This document shows positions 6,700 to 14,975 of a stretch of 60,267 nucleotides of DNA, piece after piece; within the stretch, counting starts at the first letter, position 1, and each line of letters begins with the position of its first letter. This DNA comes from Bryobacterales bacterium (GTDB lineage: Bacteria > Acidobacteriota > Terriglobia > Bryobacterales > Bryobacteraceae): the NCBI GenBank assembly GCA_003136675.1, contig PLFE01000036.1:14494-74760 (forward strand). Direction: 5' to 3'. A program made the position numbers and the translations under genes. A model generated the notes under the pieces. That model saw only the letters and a program-made list of their open reading frames with translations. It searched no databases and was not told where the DNA came from.

Positions 6700-7800
6700 T
6701 CAAGCTGCGGCGGTTGCGGTTCGGGACCAGGCGCGATCGACAAGCCCTTCCAGACGGCCGAGGGTCGCGGGTTCCAGGTCGTCTGGAATTCCCTGCCCGG
6801 TTCCGAGAAAGGAGAGAGGAAGCGCGGCGGAGACGGCAAGCTCTTCTACTTCCCGATAGTCGGTAGTTTCATCCAATGCAGTGATAATCAAACGCTTTGG
6901 CGAGAGCGCGGAGAACCGCGCGGCAGCCTCAATATTGCTGGCAACCTTGCGATCGGCGCGGAGCACCAGCTGGGTTTCGACCTCGTGATGAGATCCCAGA
7001 AGAAACGCGAGACCAGCCAGGACATGGTCGTCGGCGCGGCCACAGCCTGCCGTGTCGATAATCGTAAACCCGGGGGTTCTGAGGTTGATCGCCGCGGAAA
7101 GCTGAGCGGGAGTTTCAAGAGCTTCAAACGGGATTTTGAGCAGGGTCGAGAAGTGGCGAAGACGCTCGGCTGTTCCCACGCGATCCGGGTCATATGCGAT
7201 CAGGCGGCAAGGGCGCGAGGCAAGCAATCCGTGCTGCACCGCAAGCTTCATTGCGGTAGTCGTTTTTCCCGAACCGGTGGGGCCGGCGAGCGCGATGATG
7301 TAAGACGCCGATGCGAAGCGGCCCAGCCCTGGGTTACACGTCACGTGGAGGAAGGGCTTATCGACCGGGGACTTCTTTCCGGCCGCGGTCTGCGTGTTCA
7401 GACGCTTGAGATTCGCAGGAGCCGGCAACCGATCGGTCAGGGGCTGCCCGCGGACCAGATCGATTCTCCCGAAGGCGACTTCCTTCATGGGAACCCTGGT
7501 GGGACGTACCAGTTCTGGAAGGGAAGAACCTGGCGTTTTCCAGACATGCGCAGGCCAATTCCCGTTGGATGCGCCTTCCCGGTCGGGCGCGAGGTTGGAT
7601 GCGGCGCGAGGCAGCACCACGTCGCTCCGGCTTTGTAATGCAAGTGGCTCTCCCGCAAATACGACTTCGTAGGCACCTCGCTGATCCGACCCGGGCGCGG
7701 CCCGGTTCGATTGCATCAGCATCGCTTCCGACCCGAATTCCCGCTTCGCGAGGGCAAAGGCGGCTTCTATTGTATTCGCATAAAATGTTTTTACTTCCAT
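6700..7800 (-). CDS. flhF: Flagellar biosynthesis GTPase FlhF
   Basis: FlhF is an SRP-type GTPase that sets flagellar position and number at the membrane. The 366-residue protein has the basic B domain start MEVKTFYANTIEAAFALAKREFG. A variable linker follows, then the NG domain: P-loop GPTGSGKT (about 173-180), YDPDRVGTAERL (G2/I-box region), IIDTAGCGRAD (G3) and a G4 region LIITALDETT. The G4 motif is normally TKxDE, and here the Lys is Ala, an unusual change in the guanine-binding loop. The ATG at 7800 follows GGGGTGA. A GTG at 7809 is less likely. It sits between flhA and fliA. The usual partner flhG (MinD-like) is not next to it. Confidence 0.92.
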   Translation of the reverse strand: MEVKTFYANTIEAAFALAKREFGSEAMLMQSNRAAPGSDQRGAYEVVFAGEPLALQSRSDVVLPRAASNLAPDREGASNGNWPAHVWKTPGSSLPELVRPTRVPMKEVAFGRIDLVRGQPLTDRLPAPANLKRLNTQTAAGKKSPVDKPFLHVTCNPGLGRFASASYIIALAGPTGSGKTTTAMKLAVQHGLLASRPCRLIAYDPDRVGTAERLRHFSTLLKIPFEALETPAQLSAAINLRTPGFTIIDTAGCGRADDHVLAGLAFLLGSHHEVETQLVLRADRKVASNIEAAARFSALSPKRLIITALDETTDYREVEELAVSAALPLSFLGTGQGIPDDLEPATLGRLEGLVDRAWSRTATAAA

Positions 7801-7852
7801 TCTGATCACCCCAAAAGTCGATTTACGTTCTGAACTGGGTTACCGCATTTCA

Positions 7853-9955
7853 TCAATTCACCACCCCAAGAGACTGTACCCGTACGCCGGCAGGAATCTC
7901 ATTATGTGAAACAAAAAACAAGTTACAAATGGCGGATTCAAGAAGCTGGCGAAGAAAATACCTCGCGCCGGAACTCGCGATGGCCACCACCGGTACTTCC
8001 GGGTTACCGACAGCTCGGGTGAATCGAGCGATGATGTCGCGGAGCACCTGCGGCGCGAGGGAGACATGGCTGTTATTCTCTCCATGCTCGACTGCGGCCT
8101 CAATCAACTGCTCGATCGAAGGATCGATGAACCAGGCCGCGAGCTCACCGTTCTGACTGAGGTAGGGCGAGATGAGTTGGCGGCGAACGGATTGCCGGAC
8201 GAACTCGGTCAGCAAGACGGGGTTGCGAGTGGTTCCGGCAGCTTCGCCCAAAGCCTCCAGGATGGAAACGCCGTCGCGGATGGAAACCCGCTCGCGCAAC
8301 AGATTTTGGAGGACACGCTGAACGCCGGAGAGCGGAAGCAGCTTGGGAACCAGGTCTTCCACTACCTTGGGATTGTCGACAGCTACGCGGTCAAGCAGTT
8401 TCTTGGTCTCCTGCCGGGAGAATAATTCATGGGCATAACGGCGTATGACTTCCGTCAGGTGCGTGCCCAGAACGCTAACGGGATCGACAACGGTGTAGCC
8501 CTGCGCTCTGGCGGCGTCGGCGCGAGCTGCGGGAATCCAGACCGCGGGCATCCGGAATGCGGGCTCGAGCGTCTTCTGCCCTTCAAGCGGCGGGGGGGTT
8601 GAGCCAACGGGAATGGCCAGTTCGCAGCCGGAAGGAAGCTCGTAACGGGCAACCTCAGAGCCTTTGAGGGAAATCGAGTAATCGCGGGCTCTGAGGGCAA
8701 GATTGTCGGTAACGCGAACGGGGGGAAGGATATATCCGAGGTCTTTGGCGAGTTGCTTCCTGATCGCAGAGATTCGTCGCAAGAGCGGCGAGTTCGCACC
8801 ACCTTCCACGAAGCTGACCAGTCCTATACCTACACCGACGGCGAGCAGTTCCACCTTCAGTAGTTCGTCGAGACTTTCCTTGTCTTTCTGCGCTACGGGC
8901 GATTTCTGGTTCTCGGGCAGCTTGGATTGCGCGTCCCCCGATGATTCACGAACGCGCCAACCGAGGACACCCAGGCCGACGCCCAACACCAGGAAGGGGA
9001 TCTTGGGAAGCCCGGGGAAGAGCGCGAGGACAATCATCACGCCGCTCGAGAGCAAGAGGGGTTGAGCGGCTCCGAACACCTGTTTCCGGAAATCGGTACC
9101 GAGCCTCGCATCCGAACTCGCACGGGTCACGATGAGACCGCCGGAGATGGAGATCATCAGGGCTGGAATGACGGTGACCAGGCCGTCGCCTATGGTGAGA
9201 ACCGTGTAGGTCTGGACAGCGTGAAACAGCTCGACGCCGTGCTGAAAAACGCCGATCAATAATCCGGCGACGATATTGATTCCGGTGATCAGGATGCCGG
9301 CGATGGCGTCGCGCTGGGTGAAGCGCGATGCGCCGTCCATTGCGCCGTAGAATTCAGCTTCGGCAGCCAGGCCTTTGCGGCGACGGCGCGCTTCGCTTTC
9401 GTCGATCAGCCCGGAGTTGAGGTCCGAATCGATGGACATCTGCTTCCCGGGCAGGGAATCCAACGTGAAGCGCGCGGTTACCTCGGAGATACGCACGGCG
9501 CCATGGTTGATCACGACATACTGAATGGCGATCAGCACCAGGAAGATGACGGCTCCGATGATGTAGTTGCCGCCGACCGCGAAGTTGCCGAATGCCTGGA
9601 TCACGTAACCAGCAGCGGTGGTTCCCGTATTGCCATTCAGCAGAATCAATCGCGAGGATGAAACGTTCAGGGCCAGCCGGAACAAGGTCAACAGCAACAA
9701 GGTTGTGGGGAAGACGTTGAATTCAACCGGGCGGGTGATGTACATCGAGACCATCATCACGATGACGGACATCATGATGTCGACCACGATGAGGAAATCG
9801 AGCAAGAAGGCCGGCATCGGCGTGATGAGCGCAACCACGATGGCGAGCACGGCGATGGGCACGCCGAGATCGCTGACGGTGGCGAGCGAGAAGCCGCTGG
9901 CGCCTTTCGGAGGGGCGGCAACGATCGTTGCGGCAGTTGCAGGGGGCGTCGCCAT
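7853..9955 (-). CDS. flhA: Flagellar type III export gate protein FlhA
   Basis: FlhA forms the nonameric ring of the export gate. It couples proton flow to secretion and its cytoplasmic ring docks substrate-chaperone complexes. The 700-residue length is typical. The N-terminal half has about eight membrane helices, with the conserved cytoplasmic FHIPEP-type loop recognisable around RFTLDSLPGKQMSIDSDLNSGLIDESEARRRR. The C-terminal half is the soluble FlhA-C domain (starting near DELLKVELLAVGVGIGLV). Its ATG overlaps the flhB stop (TAATG), so the two are translationally coupled. It lies in the order flhB-flhA-flhF-fliA found in many bacteria. Confidence 0.96.
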   Translation of the reverse strand: MATPPATAATIVAAPPKGASGFSLATVSDLGVPIAVLAIVVALITPMPAFLLDFLIVVDIMMSVIVMMVSMYITRPVEFNVFPTTLLLLTLFRLALNVSSSRLILLNGNTGTTAAGYVIQAFGNFAVGGNYIIGAVIFLVLIAIQYVVINHGAVRISEVTARFTLDSLPGKQMSIDSDLNSGLIDESEARRRRKGLAAEAEFYGAMDGASRFTQRDAIAGILITGINIVAGLLIGVFQHGVELFHAVQTYTVLTIGDGLVTVIPALMISISGGLIVTRASSDARLGTDFRKQVFGAAQPLLLSSGVMIVLALFPGLPKIPFLVLGVGLGVLGWRVRESSGDAQSKLPENQKSPVAQKDKESLDELLKVELLAVGVGIGLVSFVEGGANSPLLRRISAIRKQLAKDLGYILPPVRVTDNLALRARDYSISLKGSEVARYELPSGCELAIPVGSTPPPLEGQKTLEPAFRMPAVWIPAARADAARAQGYTVVDPVSVLGTHLTEVIRRYAHELFSRQETKKLLDRVAVDNPKVVEDLVPKLLPLSGVQRVLQNLLRERVSIRDGVSILEALGEAAGTTRNPVLLTEFVRQSVRRQLISPYLSQNGELAAWFIDPSIEQLIEAAVEHGENNSHVSLAPQVLRDIIARFTRAVGNPEVPVVAIASSGARYFLRQLLESAICNLFFVSHNEIPAGVRVQSLGVVN

Positions 9956-11028
9956 TAATCATCCTGCCCGGGCATACGGCCCTTCATCAACTTGAAGATG
10001 TAAGCGAGAACTTCCGCGACCGCCTTGTAAAGATCCGCTGGAATCTCCTGGCCCACCTCGGCGGATTTATAGAGCGCCTGCGCCAGCGGAGGATTCTCGA
10101 CGATTGGTATCTGGTGCTCGTCAGCCAGCTTCCGGATTCTGGCTGCGAGGAAATTCTTCCCCTTCGCAACAACGGTGGGGGCGGCCATGGACGACATCTT
10201 GTACCGGATGGCGACCGCGAAGTGGGTGGGGTTGACGATGATCGCCGTTGCCTTGGCGACGTCTTTCATCATGGTCCGGCGGCGGAGTTCCCGCTGCAGC
10301 CGGCGAATGCGGGATTTGATTTGCGGGTTTCCGTCGGTCTGTTTCGACTCGTCTTTGATCTCCTGCTTACTCATCTTCATATCGCCGGAGAACTGGCTTC
10401 GCTGGCGGAAGAAATTGACCAGGCCGAACACCATGAAGGCTCCCGCGGCCTTCCAGAGCAGGTCCTGAAGGGAGGAAGTCACAACGTGGATGGAGGCGAC
10501 AAGGCTTTGCGCGGGCAAACTGTAGAATTCATCCAGACGGTTGCGGACAATCACAAACACGGCGTATCCAAAAACGGGAATTAAAACCAACGCCTGAAAG
10601 AAAGCCGGCACATTCTGCCGGCGCAACTGCTTGAACTTTGAGAAGGGGTTCAGCCGGTTCAGATCTGGGATTAAACCCTTGGCGCTCAGGCCGAACCCGG
10701 TCACCAGAAGCTGGGTGCCGAGCGTGATGCCCAGCAGGATGCCGGCAAGTGGCACCAAAGGCGCGAAGCAGCGCTCAATGGTTTGGGCCAGCGACACGCC
10801 GATCGACTGAAAAGATAAATCGCGGCGGAAAGCGCTCGCGAAAAGAATCCGGAGAGCGGTCTTCACATGGGCCATCCAGTCATCTCCCGAATAGCCCAGC
10901 CATGCGACGAAGGCCACGAATTGGATGGCGGCCACCAAGTCTTTGGCGGCAGGGAAGCGGCCCTCCTCACGGGCTTTTTTTAGCCGGTGGGGAGTAGCTT
11001 TTTCGGTCTGCTCCGACTTATCGGGCAT
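9955..11028 (-). CDS. flhB: Flagellar export switch protein FlhB
   Basis: FlhB changes export specificity from rod/hook to filament proteins after self-cleavage. The 357-residue protein begins with the typical MPDKSEQTEKATPHRLKKAREEG. Four membrane helices follow, and then the cytoplasmic domain with the autocleavage site N266-P-T-H269 (IIVNPTHFAVAIRY). The conserved KGKNFLAARIRKLADEHQIPIVENPPLARAL-like region is also present. All features expected for an active switch are there. It overlaps fliR by 11 bases and touches flhA. The partner in the switch, FliK, is encoded first in the same operon. Confidence 0.96.
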   Translation of the reverse strand: MPDKSEQTEKATPHRLKKAREEGRFPAAKDLVAAIQFVAFVAWLGYSGDDWMAHVKTALRILFASAFRRDLSFQSIGVSLAQTIERCFAPLVPLAGILLGITLGTQLLVTGFGLSAKGLIPDLNRLNPFSKFKQLRRQNVPAFFQALVLIPVFGYAVFVIVRNRLDEFYSLPAQSLVASIHVVTSSLQDLLWKAAGAFMVFGLVNFFRQRSQFSGDMKMSKQEIKDESKQTDGNPQIKSRIRRLQRELRRRTMMKDVAKATAIIVNPTHFAVAIRYKMSSMAAPTVVAKGKNFLAARIRKLADEHQIPIVENPPLAQALYKSAEVGQEIPADLYKAVAEVLAYIFKLMKGRMPGQDD

Positions 11029-11806
11029 ACATCTCGATTCCGGCAGCCCGATAAATGATCTGGATCATCACCCTGGATTCCGATCGCATAATGCGTGGGT
11101 ACATGGCGCCAAGCAGGCCGATGAGCGCCATCACGGTCAACATTTTCATGGGGAATGAGAGTGAGATCAAGTGGAGCTGAGCATTAATCCGCCCGACCAG
11201 AGCCAGGGAAATGTCAATCAGTGCAAGCAGGGCGATGGCCGGAAGCGCCAGCCGGACGCCCACAGAAAAGACATCCGACGCAAACCGAAAGAGCGCTTGC
11301 GCTAAATGCTCGTCGGCGCGAAACTCTCCGGGCGGCCGGTTCATCAGGCTCATCGCAAAGGCCCGAATGACGACGTGGTCCAACCCGAGAGCCAGGAAGA
11401 TAATCCCTCCCATAAGTCCAGCGATCACGACGAGGACTCCGGAATCGGCGGTTGTCGTAGGATCGATTGTCGATGCGAATCCGTAGCCGGCCTGCTGTGA
11501 CATCACTTGCGCGCCCATCTTCAGGACCTCGTTGAGGATGGCTACCGAGAGGCCGATGGCAAGTCCGAAAGCACCTTCTGAAGCGAGCAGGACGGAGAGT
11601 CTCAGGAGACCCGCGGGGAAAGCGGTGTAATGGGGCCATGAGGAATAGAGGGCAACGGTGATGGCCAGTGCGGCGACAATGCGGGGAATTTCCGTTCCGC
11701 TTTGCATTCCCGGAAACGGCAGGATCACAAACGCTGAACTCACCCTGGTGAGCACCACCAGGAACGCGAACAAAGTTCCCTCCCCAAACAGCGAGCTAGC
11801 GTGCAT
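11018..11806 (-). CDS. fliR: Flagellar export apparatus protein FliR
   Basis: FliR joins FliP and FliQ in the helical export gate at the centre of the basal body MS ring. The 262-residue hydrophobic protein has several membrane helices and family-typical stretches such as RVSSAFVILPFPGMQSGTEIPRIVAALAI near the N-terminus and LALPAIALLALIDISLALVGRINAQLHLISLSFPMKM in the C-terminal half. It overlaps fliQ at its start and flhB at its end by about 11 bases each, as expected for stoichiometric co-translation. Length and order leave little doubt. Confidence 0.95.
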   Translation of the reverse strand: MHASSLFGEGTLFAFLVVLTRVSSAFVILPFPGMQSGTEIPRIVAALAITVALYSSWPHYTAFPAGLLRLSVLLASEGAFGLAIGLSVAILNEVLKMGAQVMSQQAGYGFASTIDPTTTADSGVLVVIAGLMGGIIFLALGLDHVVIRAFAMSLMNRPPGEFRADEHLAQALFRFASDVFSVGVRLALPAIALLALIDISLALVGRINAQLHLISLSFPMKMLTVMALIGLLGAMYPRIMRSESRVMIQIIYRAAGIEMYAR

Positions 11807-12065
11807 AGCGGCCCAGATCTCCGAAGATGGCGGTCGCGTAGGAGATGGTCCGGCTCATCATCCAGGGCATGAGGAGCAGCAGGGCCACCAGGAAGGCGAT
11901 CAGCCGCGGAATGGCGCTGAACGCCGAATCCTGAATGGAAGTCAGTATCTGAACCAGGCTCATCACGATGCCGGCTACGAACCCCACCAGCAGGATTGGC
12001 GCACTGATCCAGAAGGCGGCCAGAAACATCTGTCGAATGATTTCAGCTACCGAATCAGGAGTCAT
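11796..12065 (-). CDS. fliQ: Flagellar export apparatus protein FliQ
   Basis: This 89-residue protein has two membrane helices (ISAPILLVGFVAGIVMSLVQ and IAFLVALLLLMPWMMSRTISYA), the exact size and hairpin layout of FliQ. FliQ packs around the FliP-FliR core of the export gate. It begins with MTPDSVAEIIRQMF, a family-typical N-terminus. It lies between fliP and fliR and overlaps fliR by 11 bases, with a 28-base gap to the fliP stop. Confidence 0.95.
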   Translation of the reverse strand: MTPDSVAEIIRQMFLAAFWISAPILLVGFVAGIVMSLVQILTSIQDSAFSAIPRLIAFLVALLLLMPWMMSRTISYATAIFGDLGRYAR

Positions 12066-12093
12066 TTCTTGATTCCGGCCATGTTGATTCCGA

Positions 12094-12789
12094 TCATGGG
12101 GACACCAGGCTTTTCATGAGTGAGCCAACCACCAAATTCCAGCCATCGATGAGGACAAACAAGAGAATCTTGAAAGGCGCGGAGATCATGGCGGGTGGCA
12201 ATTGCACCATGCCGACGGAAAGGGTCACAGAGGCGACGATCACATCGATGATCAGGAACGGCAGGTACAGGACGGCGCCAATCTGGAACGACGCTTTCAG
12301 CTCACTGAGGATGTAGGCGGGGATGACGATCTTCATGTCGAGATCGGCAGGTTTGCGCGGCGCGGCGGTGTGGGAGATCTCCAGAAAGAGCTGCACGTCC
12401 TTCTCGCGGACGAACTTGATGAGGAAGGTGCGCAAGGGCTTGGAGCCCTCGGTGAGCCCTTGCTCCAGAGTCATCCGGCCATTCTCCACGGGCAACCAGG
12501 CCTTGTCGTAAATATCGCTCGCCATCGGCTGGACGATGACCAACGTCAGGAACATGCTCAATCCAACCAGCACCTGATTCGAGGGCGTGTTCTGAGTTCC
12601 CAGAGCCTGACGCAGAAAGTGAAGCACGATGGTGATTCGGAGAAACGGGGTGATCGACATCACGATGGCCGGGAGCAGAGTGAGCAGCGTCAGCAGGACG
12701 ATAATCTGCATCGGCTGGCTTACCGCCGATCCGCCGCCGGGTGTGGACAGGCTGGGCATGCCGAGTGGTGAAGCGGCGAGTATCAGCAT
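12094..12789 (-). CDS. fliP: Flagellar export apparatus protein FliP
   Basis: FliP forms the pentameric core of the export gate. The 231-residue protein has the family signatures LLTLLTLLPAIVMSITPFLRITIVLHFLRQALGTQNTPSNQVLVGLSMFLT and, near the end, DVIVASVTLSVGMVQLPPAMISAPFKILLFVLIDGWNLVVGSL. The first ~20 residues are hydrophobic and could be a short signal sequence, as FliP is often made with one. Its ATG overlaps the fliO stop by seven bases. Confidence 0.96.
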   Translation of the reverse strand: MLILAASPLGMPSLSTPGGGSAVSQPMQIIVLLTLLTLLPAIVMSITPFLRITIVLHFLRQALGTQNTPSNQVLVGLSMFLTLVIVQPMASDIYDKAWLPVENGRMTLEQGLTEGSKPLRTFLIKFVREKDVQLFLEISHTAAPRKPADLDMKIVIPAYILSELKASFQIGAVLYLPFLIIDVIVASVTLSVGMVQLPPAMISAPFKILLFVLIDGWNLVVGSLMKSLVSP

Positions 12790-13052
12790 GAAAGCTCTTC
12801 TTCTTTATCGAGCAGATGGCAACCTGCCGGCGCGGTGCCGATGAGCATGGTTCGTTTGTTCATCCGAACCAGGCAAAGCGCATGCTGCGGCGTCAACTGC
12901 AAACGCTCGATGACTTCCAGGCTGCGATTCTTCTTCGGGAAGCCGGGCAAAGCGCGGAAGTTGACCATCCCTTTGCGCTTCAAAAGCCATAAGCAAACGG
13001 CCAGAAGGGCCAGTACCGCGCCAACCAGCATGGCCTGTTGCAGGATCTCCAC
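12783..13052 (-). CDS. fliO: Flagellar biosynthesis protein FliO
   Basis: FliO is a small bitopic protein that helps assemble the FliP ring. The 89-residue protein has an N-terminal membrane helix (AMLVGAVLALLAVCLWLL) followed by a basic stretch. A compact beta-rich domain (SLEVIERLQLTPQHALCLVRMNKRTMLIGTAPAGCHLL) matches the 'L..L.....L.L.....LLG....G..LL' pattern of FliO. The GTG start follows GAGGAGTAAATTC. It lies between fliN and fliP, the expected place. FliO is poorly conserved, so position adds much of the confidence. Confidence 0.85.
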   Translation of the reverse strand: MEILQQAMLVGAVLALLAVCLWLLKRKGMVNFRALPGFPKKNRSLEVIERLQLTPQHALCLVRMNKRTMLIGTAPAGCHLLDKEEELSC

Positions 13053-13056
13053 GAAT

Positions 13057-13305
13057 TTACTCCTCGCTGCGGAAGTCCGTGATGCGGAATCCCATAATGG
13101 TTTCGATGATTACGATTTCCCCGGAGCCGACGTGCGCTCCACCGACATAGACATCGATGTTCTCTCCAGCCGAACGCGGCATCTGTATGACGCTGTTCAC
13201 GTCGAGGGAAACGATTTCGCGGATGGTCATCAATTTGCGGTCGAGTTCGACCGCAACATCGATAAGGACATCCGCGATGGGCCCGACCTGTTCTAAGGGC
13301 GTCAC
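13057..13305 (-). CDS. fliN: Flagellar motor switch protein FliN, short form
   Basis: The whole 82-residue protein is one SpoA domain (IADVLIDVAVELDRKLMTIREIVSLDVNSVIQMPRSAGENIDVYVGGAHVGSGEIVIIE). It corresponds to the C-ring tetramer-forming domain of FliN, without the N-terminal extension of E. coli FliN. The GTG start overlaps the flgE TGA stop (GTGA). It is one of two FliN-type genes in the same operon. The other (4980-5921) carries an extra upstream domain. Confidence 0.92.
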   Translation of the reverse strand: MTPLEQVGPIADVLIDVAVELDRKLMTIREIVSLDVNSVIQMPRSAGENIDVYVGGAHVGSGEIVIIETIMGFRITDFRSEE

Positions 13306-14585
13306 TGGGCGGGAATCAGATCAATGGTGTCTCCGGACATGGTGTTGACCGTAGTCACCACCTTGGCTACGGCTTCGTATGAATTCTGGAAGACGATCAG
13401 ATTCGTGAACTGGCCGGCGATGTCGACGGTAGACGATTCGAGGGCCCCGCCCTGTATGGTGCCGCGCCCGGCGGTTCCGGGCAACCCGATGCTCGCCTGA
13501 CTGGTGGCGCCGGTCGCCTGGAGGAGGCTGTTTCCCTCGGAGACGAGGGATTCCGGGTTGCGGATTTGCGCGATGGCAAGTTGGGCGACAACCACAGCCG
13601 GAGAATCGCCGTACTGCGCCAGCACCTGACCGTTCTGCCCCATGGAGATCGAGCCGATGTTGGCCGACGCCGATCCGTCCTGAGTAGGGTTCAACGCGGT
13701 TGAACCATTGCCGGATTCAGAATATTGAGTGATCGTGGGCGCGAGCGTTGTGGGGTTGTAGATATTCCAGTTGATCGAGAGATTGGCGGCTCCGTCGGCG
13801 AGGCTGGCGACGGCCAGGGGAATGGAGGCATTGGCGGCGGGCGGGGGCGGCGGCGGAGTCAGAAGGTTTCCCGACGAATCGAAAGTCATGGTCCCCGTGG
13901 CGACCGACGAGGGGGTTCCCGCAACGCCCCCTGTAACCGCCTGACCAGGAATGGTGACGGCATAGCTATAGGTGTTTGCAGCGGTCTTCGTGAAATTGAC
14001 GGACAGCGTCTGCGGGTTGCCCAGCGAATCGTAGACTTCGATCGATGTGGTGAAAGTGGCGCCCGCGGTGCCGACCGTTTGTGAGGCGTCGAGGTTCACC
14101 TGCACCGACATGTTCTGGGTAGCGACGGGAGCGCTCAACAAATTATTTGGAAGGGTGATGTTGCCAATGGCCCCGTTCGTGTTGATGGCGCCATTCACGG
14201 CATTCCAACCCTCCACGTTCTGTCCGGTGCTGGTGAGCAGGTTGCCGTTGGAATCCACGGTAAAGTTTCCGTTGCGCGTATAAAGCTGACCGTTATTGGC
14301 ATCGTTCACAACAAAAAAGCCGTTTCCGGAAATGGCATTGTCGTATTGGCCGCTGGTGGTGGTGATGGCGCCCTGGCTGTAGATCTGGCTGATATATGGC
14401 GGCGCAACACCGAAGCCGGGCTGCGTGTGTTCCTGTGCAATGGCCGCGTCTACCAGGTCCTGAAAGGAGACGGAGGACGCCTTGAACCCGGTGGTGTTCA
14501 GGTTGGCGAGGTTATTACCAATCACATCGACCGCGGTGGAGTCTGCGTCGAGTGCGGATAGTGCCGTATTCAGTGCTGGAAACAT
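13302..14585 (-). CDS. flgE: Flagellar hook protein FlgE
   Basis: FlgE polymerises into the hook. The 427-residue protein has the axial N-terminus LNTALSALDADSTAVDVIGNNLANLNTTGFKAS. A central hook domain follows (GNGFFVVNDANNGQLYTRNGNFTVDSNGNLLTSTG), with a Thr/Ser/Pro-rich insert including a proline run. The C-terminus (ESSTVDIAGQFTNLIVFQNSYEAVAKVVTTVNTMSGDTI) is the partner helix of the D0 domain. AGGAGCC precedes the ATG. It follows flgD, which encodes the scaffold protein for hook assembly, and overlaps fliN at its end. Confidence 0.95.
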   Translation of the reverse strand: MFPALNTALSALDADSTAVDVIGNNLANLNTTGFKASSVSFQDLVDAAIAQEHTQPGFGVAPPYISQIYSQGAITTTSGQYDNAISGNGFFVVNDANNGQLYTRNGNFTVDSNGNLLTSTGQNVEGWNAVNGAINTNGAIGNITLPNNLLSAPVATQNMSVQVNLDASQTVGTAGATFTTSIEVYDSLGNPQTLSVNFTKTAANTYSYAVTIPGQAVTGGVAGTPSSVATGTMTFDSSGNLLTPPPPPPAANASIPLAVASLADGAANLSINWNIYNPTTLAPTITQYSESGNGSTALNPTQDGSASANIGSISMGQNGQVLAQYGDSPAVVVAQLAIAQIRNPESLVSEGNSLLQATGATSQASIGLPGTAGRGTIQGGALESSTVDIAGQFTNLIVFQNSYEAVAKVVTTVNTMSGDTIDLIPAQ

Positions 14586-14594
14586 GTTTGGCTC

Positions 14595-14975
14595 CTAGAG
14601 TTTGGCGGGTAGATTACTTCGTAGATCCTGCTCTTCGGTGTGCAGCGATTTTGTTGGAGTGGTCGGCGTGGGATCGACCGCGCCGGTTCCCGAACTGGTG
14701 GTTCCGGACGAGGTGGAGGACGAGGTGACGCCGCCGTCAATCGTCGAAATGCCGCTGTTGATCTGCATCAACTGCTCGAGCTCGCTGTATTGCGTCAGTT
14801 GCCCGACGAACTGCGTCGGATCGGTGGGGCTGGTCGGGTCCTGGTTCTGGATCTGGGCGACCAGGAGCTGGAGAAATGTATCCTCGCTGGTGAGTTGGGC
14901 TTGCGAGTTGTCCGCAGGGGCCGCTGCGGGAGTGGTGCCGGGGATTACGGGCGTCGGTAAAGCGATGCTGCTCAT
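14595..14975 (-). CDS. flgD: Hook assembly scaffold FlgD, short form
   Basis: FlgD caps the growing hook. The 126-residue protein holds the conserved N-terminal FlgD region (TSEDTFLQLLVAQIQNQDPTSPTDPTQFVGQLTQYSELEQLMQINSGIS). It then ends in a Ser/Thr/Gly- and Pro-rich tail instead of the Fn3- and tudor-like domains that bring E. coli FlgD to about 230 residues. AAAGGAAA lies before the ATG, which overlaps the fliK stop. The tail runs into an ordinary stop, and I see no C-terminal domain in other frames, so this is probably a natural short form. Confidence 0.85.
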   Translation of the reverse strand: MSSIALPTPVIPGTTPAAAPADNSQAQLTSEDTFLQLLVAQIQNQDPTSPTDPTQFVGQLTQYSELEQLMQINSGISTIDGGVTSSSTSSGTTSSGTGAVDPTPTTPTKSLHTEEQDLRSNLPAKL

